Part shown: positions 49,741 through 59,600 of the stretch, piece by piece
How the letters are laid out: every line of letters begins with the position of its first letter
Position numbering within the stretch: the stretch's first letter is position 1
Assembly: GCA_037178675.1 (NCBI GenBank)
Contig: JAYMGJ010000217.1
Coordinates: 1-64,000, forward strand
DNA: 64,000 nucleotides
Direction of reading: 5' to 3'
Origin: Scleroderma bovista
Taxonomy: Eukaryota > Basidiomycota > Agaricomycetes > Boletales > Sclerodermataceae
The notes under the pieces: model-generated
What the model saw: the letters and a program-made list of their open reading frames with translations, nothing else
Told to the model about the DNA's origin: nothing
Database searches by the model: none
Position numbers and translations under genes: made by a program

Positions 49741-49811
49741 TGTAAGTTGGATGCCACTTCTAGGCGCCCAATATGACTGATATGGGGGAAGAATGAATGT
49801 TTTTTAAAGGA

Positions 49812-50343
49812 CAAGGCGGGACTGATTTATGATGCTCTGTACAAGGCCATGTGTGAGGAGCCGCCGCCGCCGCCCGCTGTTGCATCTCCTCCATCGCTCA
49901 TACAATCGAACGATCCGAACCAAGATCGGCCGGAAACGAGGTTTGGTTTGCCAACATTCAGGGTGTTCCTGAGTGAGCCAGGAATGAGAAGATCATATTC
50001 AATGGGTTCCAGGTATGTTTTGGTCTACGAAGTTCGTCGGGTGTGCTCATGTTGGGGGAACCAGCAACTCATTGATCGTGAGGTAGCCGAACGCGAATTG
50101 ATCAATCAACTGTTCTTTTGGGACACCTCTTGCTGAGGATCGCTTTCCTTCCAGGTTTGACTGTCCTTTACTGGTATGTATGGATTTATGCTGAGTTGTA
50201 TAGGGATGTCGTCTCGGGATTGGACGGTATCATGTTCAGTGACCTGATGGAGAGCATCGAGTGGTTCTTCAATTTGCATGATAAAGACAAGGACGGATAT
50301 CTGTCGAAACATGGAGTCCTGACATTATCAGAATCCCTCCTTG
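49812..50343 (+). pseudogene. 3' fragment of a GYP2/MDR1-type TBC RabGAP
   Basis: Reads AGLIYDALYKAMCEEPPPPP, FGLPTFRVFLSE, then in another frame NEKIIFNGFQ, QLIDREVAERELINQLFFWD and GLDGIMFSDLMESIEWFF followed by an EF-hand-like loop DKDKDGYLSK and LSESLL. This is the order found after the TBC domain in GYP2/MDR1 proteins. Damage: a small deletion shifts the frame between FLSE and NEKII near 49980, and a TGA replaces the expected codon after WDTSC near 50135. The TBC catalytic domain itself is missing upstream. The exon ends with a good donor (gtaagc at 50344), after which a satellite array begins. Confidence 0.7.
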
Positions 50344-50394
50344 TAAGCAACAGACAGGTAGTTCAGTCACAAACCCTCGCAAAAGTGGGTCATC

Positions 50395-51380
50395 GGACAT
50401 GTACATTTGCCTGTAAAGGTGGGACTAGCCGACGCCGGCCGATGCTTGCAGAACTGGGCCAGGCCGATGTTTTCTATTATTGCAAATCTAGTACAGGCCT
50501 GAGGGACATTAATCACTGCAAAACTGGGATGGGCTGATGTTTGATAAAAATTGCAGAACTGGGACTGGTGGGAGCATTGTAAAACTAGGTCAGGCCTGTT
50601 GAACAAAAAAATTGACAAGTGTTGCAAAGCTGGGACTGGCCGATGTTGTAGATACATTGCAAAACTGGGTCAGGCCTGTTGAGAAAAAAGTTGTCAATTA
50701 CTGCAAAACTGGGTCAGGCTGACATGGCAGAATGGGGTCAGGCCTTTTGAGGAAAAAATTGTCAAGCATTGCAAAACTGGGTCAGGCTGACATTGTATAT
50801 ACATTGCAGAACTGGATCAGGCCTGTTGAGAAAAAAAGTTGTCAAGCATTGCAAAACTGGGTCAGGCTGACATTGCAGAACTGGGTCAGGCCTGTTGAGG
50901 AAAAAGTTGTCAAGCATTGCAAAACTGGGTCAGGCCTGTTGAGGAAAAAGTTGTCAAGCATTGCAAAACTGGGCCAGGCTGACATTGCAGAACTGGGTCA
51001 GGCCTGTTGAGGAAAAAGTTGTCAAGCATTGCAAAACTGGGCCAGGCTGACATTGCAGAACTGGGTCAGGCCTGTTGAGGAGAAAGTTGTCAAGCATTGC
51101 AAAACTGGGCCAGGCTGACATTGCAGAACTGGGTCAGGCCTGTTGAGGAAAAAGTTGTCAAGCATTGCAAAACTGGGCCAGGCTGACATTGCAGAACTGG
51201 GTCAGGCCTGTTGAGGAAATAGTTGTCAAGCATTGCAAAACTGGGTCAGGCTGACATTGCAGAACTGGGTCAGGCCTGTTGAGAAACAAAGTTGTCAAGT
51301 ACTGCAAAACTGGGTCAGGCCTGTTGAGCAAAAAAGTTGTCAACCATTGCAAAACTGGGTCAGACCCAAAATTGATACAC
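50395..51380. repeat. Tandem repeat, about 64-68 bp unit
   Basis: Repeats of attgcaaaactgggtcaggc, tgacattgcagaactgggtc and aggcctgttgaggaaaaagt. The central copies are nearly identical and the left-hand ones diverged. No coding function is supported. Confidence 0.85.
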
Positions 51381-51389
51381 ATTGCAGAA

Positions 51390-53350
51390 TTAAATTACTG
51401 TGCTGACTACCAAAAATGTGGACCATTGATTAGGCAATATTGTGTACTGTTGGTGTGATAGTGTTGACTACCAAAGATGTGCAGCTTGGATTATCTAATG
51501 TTGTGTTCTATTGGTGTGGTAGTGCTGATTACCAAAAATGCGGACTATTGATTAGCCAATGTTGTGTAGTGTTGTTGTTGTAGTGTACTACCAAAAATGT
51601 GTAGTATTGATTACCTAATGTTGGGTACTCTTGGTGTGGTAGTGCTGATTACCAAAAATGCGGACTATTGATTGGCCAATGTTGTGTAGTGTTGTTGTTG
51701 TAGTGTACTACCAAAAATGTGTAGTATTGATTACCTAATGTTGGGTACTCTTGGTGTGGTAGTGCTGATTACCAAAAATGCGGACTATTGATCAACCAAT
51801 ATTGTGTGGTGTTGTTGTAGTGTACTACCAAAAAAAGTGTAGTACTGATTACCTAATGTTGTGTAGTATTGATGTGATAGTGTTCATTACCAAAAATGCG
51901 GACTGTTGATTAGCCAATGTTGTGTAGTGTTGTTGTTGTAGTGTACTACCAAAGATATGTAGTATTGATTATCTAATGTTTTGTACTGTTGGTGTGGTAG
52001 TGTTGATTACCAAAAATGTGTAGCTTGGATTACCTAATGTTGTGTACTGTTGGTGTGGTAGTGCTGATTACCAAAAATGCGAACCATTAGCCAATGTTGT
52101 GCAGTGTTGTTGTTGTAGTGTTGATTACCAAAAATGTGTAGCTTGGATTACCTAATGTTGTGTACTGTTGGTGTGGTAGTGCTGATTACCAAAAATGCGA
52201 ACCATTAGCCAATATTGTGTAGTGTTGTTGTTGTAGTGTACTACCAGAAATGTGTAGTATTAATTACCTAATGTTGTGTACTATTGATGTGGTAGTGTTG
52301 ATTACCAAAAATGCGAACTATTGATCAACCAATGTTGTGTAGTGTCATTGTTGTAGTGTTGATTACCAAAAATGTGTAGCTTGGATTACCTAATGTTGTG
52401 TACTGTTGGTGTGGTAGTGTTGATTACCAAAAATGTGTAGTTTGGATTACCTAATGTTGTGTACTGTTGGTGTGGTAGTACTGATTATCAAAAATGCGGA
52501 CTATTGATTAGTTGTTGTAGTGTACTAACAAAAATGTGTAGTATTGATTATCTAATGTTGTGTACTGTTGGTGTAGTAGTACTGATCATCAAAAATGTGG
52601 ACTATTGATTAGTTGTTGTAGTGTACTACCAAAAATGTGTAGTTTGGATGACCTAATGTTGTGTACTGTTGGTGTGGTAGTGTTGATTATCAAAAGTGCG
52701 GACTATTGGTTAGTCAATATTGTGTAGTGTTAATTACCAAAAATGTGTAGTTTGGATTACCTAATGTTGTGTATTGTTGGTGTGGTAGTGTTGATTATCA
52801 AAAATGCGGACTATTGATTAGCCAATATTGTGTAGTTTGGATTACCTAATGTTGTGTACTGTTGGTGTAGTAGTGCTGATTATCAAAAATGCGGACTATT
52901 GATTAGCCAATATTGTGTAGTGTTGTTGTTGTAGTGTACTACCAAAAATGTGTAGTATTGATTACCTAATGTTGGGTACTCTTGGTGTGGTAGTGCTGAT
53001 TACCAAAAATGCGGACTATTGATCAACCAATATTGTGTGGTGTTGTTGTAGTGTACTACCAAAAATGTGTAGTACTGATTACCTAATGTTGTGTAGTGTT
53101 GATGTGATAGTGTTCATTACCAAAAATGCGGACTGTTGATTAGCCATTATTGTGTAGTATTGTTGTAGTGCACTACCCAAAATCTGTAGTGTTAATTACC
53201 CAATGTTGTGTAGTGTTGATTACCAAAAGTGCGGACTTCTGATTAGCCATTATTGTTTAGTGTTGATTACCAAAAATGCGGACTATTGATTAGGAAATGT
53301 AGTGTAGTGTTTGTGTATTGGAGTTGATTACCAACATTGTGTAGTTTTCA
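51390..53350. repeat. Tandem repeat, about 60/120 bp unit, AT-rich
   Basis: Repeats of gtgctgattaccaaaaatgc, ggactattgattagccaat and attgattacctaatgttgtg with gttgttgtagtgtactacc. A higher-order period of about 120 bp is visible, for example 51540-51780. No gene. Confidence 0.85.
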
Positions 53351-54186
53351 TTAACTAAATTCAGTAGTGTCAACACTTGATTACATAAGCTCTCCAAGCG
53401 CCACTACTCCCAAAACATTACCATATTTGGTCAATAGTTGACTTCAAATATTCCCACCTTTGTTCTGGTACTTTTCTTCCCCTTCTGTGCTTCATCCCTG
53501 GTCCAAATGTACTGTAAAAATGATTCTGTATCCCATATTACCCTATAGGATCACCATTGGACCCTCATCTAAATGTGCAAGGGGCTCTGTATCCCCAGAG
53601 AGTAGTGCAGGCTTAAAAACACCAAAAATGTTCGCATTTTTGATACATTCAACATATCAACTTAAAGAATGCATCCCCATACAGGGGATATATGTACCTA
53701 CAACATATTTACAGTCCACAGCATGGGATCCATGTCCTGGTGCGATGTTTTATGTTTTTCCTTTGCAAACATATCACCATGGCAGGCAATTACTAGGAGG
53801 TATGGTGGCTACTGGATGGTCTCCAGTGGTATTACTATGCTATACCAAAGTCCCAATACAATCTAGTGAGCAGCTGACCACTCCAAGAGGAGCAGCATAG
53901 AAAACAGCACTTTCATAACAATAGGTGCTGTATGATCCTCCAGATCAGGTATGCACAATATGACTATCTCAAAAGCTGGGGGATACCATACAGTAGTGGA
54001 TACAATTTACTCAAGTCAATACCGCTTGATGTGGGGGAGGGAAGGGCACAATAACATACAGAAGGCGTGGGAAAATACCCCACAAAATGCGGAGATATGC
54101 AAAAACATTACATATCACACAACACATAACATCTACTGACCTAGAAATGCTACCAACAGCCTACTAATATCACATAATGCTTATAC
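53351..54186. other. Unassigned sequence between satellites and Penelope nest
   Basis: One plus-strand open frame (53460-53900) has no recognisable domain and a composition close to background. No RNA gene seen. Confidence 0.3.
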
Positions 54187-54206
54187 TTAGGGTTAGGTTA
54201 GGGGGG
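54187..54206 (+). repeat. Telomere-like run
   Basis: ttagggttaggttagggggg directly precedes a type 1 element end. The orientation (TTAGGG on the plus strand) points to an original chromosome end on the right. Confidence 0.8.
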
Positions 54207-54207
54207 A

Positions 54208-54230
54208 GCAAAATCGCGAAGCGATTTTGC
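54208..54230. other. Perfect hairpin at Penelope 3' end, copy 1
   Basis: gcaaaatcgc - gaa - gcgattttgc: ten paired bases and a three-base loop, one base from the TTAGGG-like run. Confidence 0.8.
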
Positions 54231-54262
54231 GATTAGCCAGCTTACTGACTGAGAGACGAAGG

Positions 54263-54338
54263 CGAAAGGGAAGGTGGTTCCTGTGCGGGGACAGAAGACC
54301 GGTGACCTTTCGGCGTTGTTGCCTCGTCAGCCCTTTCG
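54263..54338 (-). ncRNA. Hammerhead-ribozyme-like motif, type 1 copy 1
   Basis: On the minus strand: stem I CGAAAGGG pairs with CCCTTTCG (8 bp). The core is CTGACGA, then stem II GGC/GCC, then GAAA, then stem III AGGT/ACCT and a CTT cleavage triplet before stem I closes. The conserved nucleotides fit the CUGANGA...GAAA...NUH rule. Confidence 0.7.
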
Positions 54339-55133
54339 TTATCTCTTATATATATGATCCGATGCTGAGTCTGAAACTCAAACGACGGGGTTGAAACGAA
54401 CACGTTTCGCATAGCCCACCCTAATCGCCCAATCGCTACCAAGCTGGCAAGCGTCTCCGATGCCAAGAACTCCGTCGGAGGAGGCAGAGCGGCACTACAC
54501 ACAGCCGTCACGGGTCAGGGATAGGTAAACTACTTACCCGGTCCAATTTGATTGGATCCCATAGTATCGGGAATTTAATCACCGTGTGACATCGTAACCC
54601 CTTGGGGGTACGTCAACGCTAGAGGCGTTACCTCGTTGCGGTGCTTCCATTGCATCAAAACGTTTCGTTCTGAGCCCTATCCCGGGGTCTTGGCTCCGCT
54701 TGCAGAGCGGACATGCCTAGGGCATGAGGCCGGAGGCCTCATGTCCACCGGACCGGACCGGAGTCTGACCGGAGTTCCGCACCAAGATAACAATGTTACT
54801 CCGTCGGAGCGGAGAGAAGTAATCACATAGCCGGGGGAATGGTAACGAATCGGAGTTACCGGCGGGATCGGACCTTGGGCCTGTTCCGCACTATTCCCAA
54901 CTCGTTAAAGAACTTCTGCCCGGGCCCCATGTGCCTTACGGGGAAAGTCCGGAGAAACTTCGGAGGGTTTTATCCGACCGGAGTCGGACCGAGCCTAGGC
55001 TCGCAGACAGCTCGTGTCTGGTCACGTGACCGGTCCGCATTGAACCGATAGCCGGTGATCACGTGACGGCCGGGACTACCCAGCCTCCCTTCTAAGAATT
55101 TTAAACTCCGCCGGTTCCTAGCCTACATCACCG

Positions 55134-55163
55134 GTTAGGTATGGTTAGGTTCGGTTAGGGGGG
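55134..55163 (+). repeat. Telomere-like run
   Basis: Degenerate ggttaggtatggttagg and ggttagggggg between the shared module and a type 2 element end. Confidence 0.7.
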
Positions 55164-55221
55164 AAGTACACCACACGGGGTAGTGCCAACGGGTAGCCAG
55201 TGTTTAGTGGTGATGAGAAAA

Positions 55222-55301
55222 GACGAGGGAGGAAGGGGCCTTTAGTGTAAACACCGAAGGCTGGCTCTTTCGACTTGAAGTCTCATCAGCCTCTTTTCGT
55301 C
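55222..55301 (-). ncRNA. Hammerhead-like motif, type 2 copy 1
   Basis: Minus strand: CTGATGA, stem II GACT/AGTC with loop TCA, then GAAA. Outer pairing is GACGA/TCGTC and AGG/CCT with an internal loop, and there is a CTT before the closing strand. Stem III is weaker than in type 1. Confidence 0.5.
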
Positions 55302-55655
55302 TCTTTATATATTGCATGGACAGGGATTTAGAGCGGAGTCCGAATCACAAGCGTTGATAAGAGTGACTTATCCCATTGGTTACCATTGGTTCGGTGCTAC
55401 TAGACTGGCAAGCGTCTCCGATGCGAGAACCACGTAGTGGGGGCAGAGCGGCACTACACTCAGCCGATCGCGACCCGATCGTCAGGTGAACCAACTTCCC
55501 GGTGATGTACTCCCGATATATACAGGATGAACAATAAACCGTTTAGCTTACCATTGTCTTGGACAATGCAAGATCCAAATTAGGCGTTACCTAATAGGAA
55601 ATGCTTCTGGAGCTTCTGATCCGTTAGATCCGATGCTTATCCAGGTTAGGTGGGA

Positions 55656-55680
55656 GCAAAAATCGCGAAGCGATTTTTGC
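55656..55680. other. Perfect hairpin at Penelope 3' end, copy 2
   Basis: gcaaaaatcgc - gaa - gcgatttttgc: one base pair longer than copy 1, with both arms lengthened together. Confidence 0.8.
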
Positions 55681-55715
55681 GATAAATCCAGCTTGCGGAG
55701 CTAGAGAGACGAGTG

Positions 55716-55792
55716 CGAGAGGGAAGGTGGTTCCTGTGCGGGGACAGAAGACCGGGGTGCCTTTCGACTTATTGTCTCATCAGCCCTTCTCG
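55716..55792 (-). ncRNA. Hammerhead-like motif, type 1 copy 2
   Basis: Minus strand: CTGATGA, stem II GAC/GTC, GAAA, stem III AGG/CCT, CTT triplet. Stem I pairs AGGG/CCCT and CGAG/CTCG around one bulged A. Stem II differs from copy 1 by a paired change (GGC/GCC to GAC/GTC). Confidence 0.65.
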
Positions 55793-56281
55793 TTATCTCT
55801 TTTATCCGTAGACCGTTGCTGAGTCGGAATCTCAAACAGCGGGGTTGGTACGGCGGGTAGTAGGTTTTATACTCAGCGAGTCAAATCACGTAGAGTGGCC
55901 AAAGACACCTCAAGTGGTAAACACTGGGGTGGGCTTTCGTCGGTGGTTGACTCTTCAGTGGCTCTCTACATCACCCTTATATAATAGTAGGGTGTGTTGT
56001 GCCATGTTGACACACTTAGGGCAAGTGTGTGAATAACAACCCCTTATCGGGGTATATTTGATGCAACCGAGCATGATCGGCACCGCTGTTTCGGGTCATG
56101 ACTCACTGGTGTGTCGTTGAAACAACAGGGCACCAATGGGAAATAAAGCTCATGACCTAAAATGGGTTTCCCTTCACAGGAGTACCCAAGGCAGTGGTAA
56201 AGCCGATAATGCGGCAATGTTTATTCGGATAAACACGAGCGCTGACGCGTCCTGTGGTTACACAGGATTACAGCTACCGGA

Positions 56282-56760
56282 TCAATCTCGGGCTGTGCGG
56301 CGGCGTTGCCTAATCGGTTCTGGGTCCTCCCAGGTGGCATTAAATCGTTTAAGCCAGTCCTGTACTAACGGAGGGGGCGGTTGCTGAAGTTTTCCGACAG
56401 ACCAAGGTGGTCCACAGATACAATCAGCCACCGTAAACCCAGCGCGGGACATTAGTAATTCCGCTTCATCCATGGCTAAGCGATCCATATCACGTTCGTG
56501 CCGGTATGCGGCGTCGATTCCCCTTACGATATCGTACGTAGAGGGGCCGGGTTCCACTTCCCGATACGTGTCTAAGACGGACTTCTTCCAAAGAAGAGCA
56601 AGGTCGCCGAGGCGCTTAGTGCGCTTACGGGATACGACCCATTTCGAATTGTCCACAAGTAGTGTATGGAGGTCAAGGTAAGTGACCGGTCCATAGACGA
56701 CGTCTCCCTCGTACTCGTGCCACAGGTCCTTCTGGACGGTCGCCCTATCAAGGAGCGGAA
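56282..56760 (-). pseudogene. 5'-truncated Penelope ORF, C-terminal fragment
   Basis: Minus strand reads DLWHEYEGDVVYGPVTYLDL, then NSKWVVSRKRTKRLGDLALL and LLWKKSVLDTYREVEPGPS, matching the C-terminal end of the longer ORF at 59.6-61.2 kb (RRWLVSRKRTRNLFDVTSAW). The coding part begins abruptly next to a TTAGGG run at 56765, as expected for a copy truncated at its 5' end and then capped by telomeric repeats. Confidence 0.75.
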
Positions 56761-56764
56761 AAGC

Positions 56765-56785
56765 TTAGGGTTAGGGTTAGGGGGG
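56765..56785 (+). repeat. Telomeric run, three perfect TTAGGG-type units
   Basis: ttagggttagggttaggg plus extra G residues. It sits exactly between the truncated coding end of one Penelope copy and the type 2 end of the next. Confidence 0.85.
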
Positions 56786-56843
56786 AAGTACACCACACGG
56801 GGTAGTGCCAACGGGTAGCCAGTGTTAATGGGCGATGAGCAAA

Positions 56844-56923
56844 GACGATGGAGGAAGGGGCCTTTAGTGTAAACACCGAAGGCTGGCTCTTTCGACTTGA
56901 AGTCTCATCAGCCTCTTTTCGTC
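56844..56923 (-). ncRNA. Hammerhead-like motif, type 2 copy 2
   Basis: Same core and stem II as the copy at 55222-55301. The outer strand has gacgatggagg in place of gacgagggagg. Confidence 0.5.
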
Positions 56924-57369
56924 TCTTTATATATTGCATGGACAGGGATTTAGAGCGGAGTCCGAATCGCAAGCGTTGATAAGAGTGACTTATCCCATTG
57001 GTTACCATTGGTTCGGTGCTACTAGACTGGCAAGCGTCTCCGATGCGAGAACCACGTAGTGGGGGCAGAGCGGCACTACACTCAGCCGATCGCGACCCGA
57101 TCGTCAGGTGAACCAACTTCCCGGTGATGTACTCCCATTATGTACAGGATGAACAATAAACCGTTTAGCTTACCATTGTCTTGGACAATGCAAGATCCAA
57201 ATTAGGCGTTACCCAATAGGAGATGCTTCTGGAGCTTCTGATCCCTTAGATCCGATGCTTATCCAGCCAATCGGGTGCCGCTTGCAGAGCGGCCATTGTT
57301 CCGAAGAACGCCCGATATAACTCCATTTGTAGACTCTATTGTTCTACGGAAGCGGATAACTAAATAGCC

Positions 57370-57384
57370 TTAGGGTTAGGGGGG
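57370..57384 (+). repeat. Telomere-like run
   Basis: ttagggttagggggg before a type 1 element end. Confidence 0.8.
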
Positions 57385-57385
57385 A

Positions 57386-57410
57386 GCAAAAATCGCGAAG
57401 CGATTTTTGC
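57386..57410. other. Perfect hairpin at Penelope 3' end, copy 3
   Basis: Identical to copy 2: gcaaaaatcgc - gaa - gcgatttttgc. Confidence 0.8.
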
Positions 57411-57445
57411 GATAAATCCAGCTTGCGGAGCTAGAGAGACGAGTG

Positions 57446-57522
57446 CGAGAGGGAAGGTGGTTCCTGTGCGGAGACAGAAGACCGGGGTGCCTTTCGACTT
57501 ATTGTCTCATCAGCCCTTCTCG
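57446..57522 (-). ncRNA. Hammerhead-like motif, type 1 copy 3
   Basis: Same as the copy at 55716-55792, apart from one change in the stem III loop region (cggagacag for cggggacag on the plus strand). Confidence 0.65.
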
Positions 57523-58316
57523 TTATCTCTTTTATCCGTAGACCGTTGCTGAGTCGGAATCTCAAACAGCGGGGTTGGTACAGCAAAGTTACCACATGAT
57601 TCCCTAATCAGCCAATCGCTACTAAGCTGGCAAGCGTCTCCGATGCCGAGAACCACGTTGTGGGGGGCAGAGCGGCACTACACACAGCCTTCGCGATAGG
57701 AAGACGGTTACTCACTTAACCGATTGGACTAGACCCTTAAGGCCTTACTGCCGGTGTTAATTACCGTGCAACACGTTCCCCCCTTGGGGGGACAACGACG
57801 CACGAGGCGTTACCTCGAGGCGATTGCTTCCATCGCATTGGATCCTTAAGATCCGAGCCCTATCCCGGGGCCTTGGCGCCGCTTGCAGAGCGGCCATGCC
57901 TAGGGCATGAGGCGGAGCCTCATGTCCACCTGATCGGATCAGATCCGACAGGAGTTCCGCACCAAGGGAACGATGTTTCTCCGCCGGAGCGGAGCGAAGG
58001 TGGTTGCATAGCCGGGGCAATGGTAGCGAATCGGAGCTACCGGCGGGATCGGACCTAGGGCCAGTTCCGCGCTATTGCCAACTCGTTAAAGAACTTCTGC
58101 CCGGGCCCCTTGTGCCATACGGGGAAAGTTCGGAGAAACTTCAAAAGGATTTATCCGACCGGAGTCGGACCGAGCCTAGACTCGCAGACAGCTCGTGCCT
58201 GATCACGTGACCGGTCCGCATTGAACCGATAGCCGGTGATCACGTGACAGCCGGGGCTACCCAGCTTCCTTTTTAGGAATTTTTAAACTCCGCCGGTTCC
58301 TAGCCTACACCACCGG

Positions 58317-58410
58317 TTAGGTATGGTTAGGTTCGGTTAGGTTCGGTAGTTAACCCGGTTAGGGGTAGGGTTTAAGATTAGTTAGGTTGCAGTTAAGGTT
58401 GGTTAGGTTT
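58317..58410 (+). repeat. Degenerate telomere-like stretch
   Basis: About ten ggttagg-type words (ggttaggtatggttaggttc, ggttaggggtaggg), diverged from TTAGGG. Confidence 0.6.
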
Positions 58411-58517
58411 TTGGTTTCGAACAAAAGCCGAGGTTCCGTTCGGGTGCCTCTAGCCTTATACTGCAGAGCCCTAGTCTAAATCTCTACATCATTGATGTCG
58501 ATGTCGATCAATTGATC

Positions 58518-58542
58518 TTAGGTTTAGGTTAGGTTAGGGGGG
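58518..58542 (+). repeat. Telomere-like run
   Basis: ttaggtttaggttaggtta followed by a run of G, before a type 2 element end. Confidence 0.7.
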
Positions 58543-58600
58543 AAGTACACCACACAGGGTAGTGCCAACGGGTAGCCAGGTTTACTGGGTGATGAGCAAA

Positions 58601-58679
58601 GACGATGGAGGAAGATGCCTTTAGTGTAAACACCGAAGGCGGGCTCTTTCGACTTGAAGTCTCATCAGCCTCTTTCGTC
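58601..58679 (-). ncRNA. Hammerhead-like motif, type 2 copy 3
   Basis: Same CTGATGA, GACT/AGTC and GAAA core. The cgggctc segment replaces ctggctc on the plus strand, and the stem I strand is one base shorter. Confidence 0.5.
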
Positions 58680-59424
58680 TCTTTATATATTGCATGGACA
58701 GGGATTTAGAGCGGAGTCCGAATCGCAAGCGTTGATAAGAGTGACTTATCCCATTGGTTACCATTGGTTCGGTGCTACTAGACTGGCAAGCGTCTCCGAT
58801 GCGAGAACCACGTAGTGGGGGCAGAGCGGCACTACACTCAGCCGATCGCGACCCGATCGTCAGGTGAACCAACTTCCCGGTGATGTACTCCCATTATGTA
58901 CAGGATAAACAATAAACCGTTTAGCTTACCATTGTCTTGGACAATGCAAGATCCAAATTAGGCGTTACCTAATAGGAAATGCTTCTGGAGCTTCTGATCC
59001 TTTAGATCCGATGCTTATCCAGCCAATCGGGTGCCACTTGCAGAGCGGCCATTGTTCCGAAGAACGCCCGATGTAACTCCATTTGTAGACTCTATTGTTC
59101 TACGGAAGCGGATAACTAAATAGCCGGGGGGCGGTGACAGTAACGGTTGTCACGGCGCAATCGGACATCGGCCCTGTTGCGCACTAGCCCCACTTCGTTA
59201 AAGAACTTCTATCCGGGCGCCGTGTGCCTGTCGGAAAAAAGTCGGAGATTGATCGGAGTAATTTATCCGACCGGAGTCGGACCGGGCCTAGACCCGCAGA
59301 CAGCTCGTGCCTGATCACGTGACCGGACCGCATTGAACCGATAGCCGGTGATCACGTGACACCCGGGGCTACCCAGGTTTACTCTCTCACGATTTTAAAC
59401 TCCGCCGGTTCCCGCCACACCCTG

Positions 59425-59530
59425 CCACCGGTTAGGTTTGCAGTTAGGGTTAGTGGTTAGGGTTCGGGTTAGGGTTTGTCCCTGGTTAGGGTTTGGTTAA
59501 GTTAGGTTTACGGTTAGGGTATGGTTAGCT
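59425..59530 (+). repeat. Degenerate telomere-like stretch
   Basis: Repeated gttaggg and gttagggttt words, next to the C-terminal end of the long Penelope ORF. Confidence 0.65.
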
Positions 59531-59600
59531 ATTTTCCTTGAAGAAAAGCGCCGAGGTTTCATTTCTGATGCCTCTGTAGCTCTACACCGCATTGACCAGT

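Noticed and set aside
50395..51380. Second micro-exon array (attgcag followed by aactgg and gtcagg)
   Set aside because: The possible introns would be as short as 18 nt, donors are weak, there is no codon-length variable site, and frames are not kept.
53460..53900. Plus-strand open frame of 146 codons
   Set aside because: No recognisable motif, background composition, and it lies beside satellite DNA.
54839..58210. Short plus-strand open frames within the Penelope nest
   Set aside because: They recur with the repeated modules in different frames and interruptions. The coding strand of the element is the minus strand.
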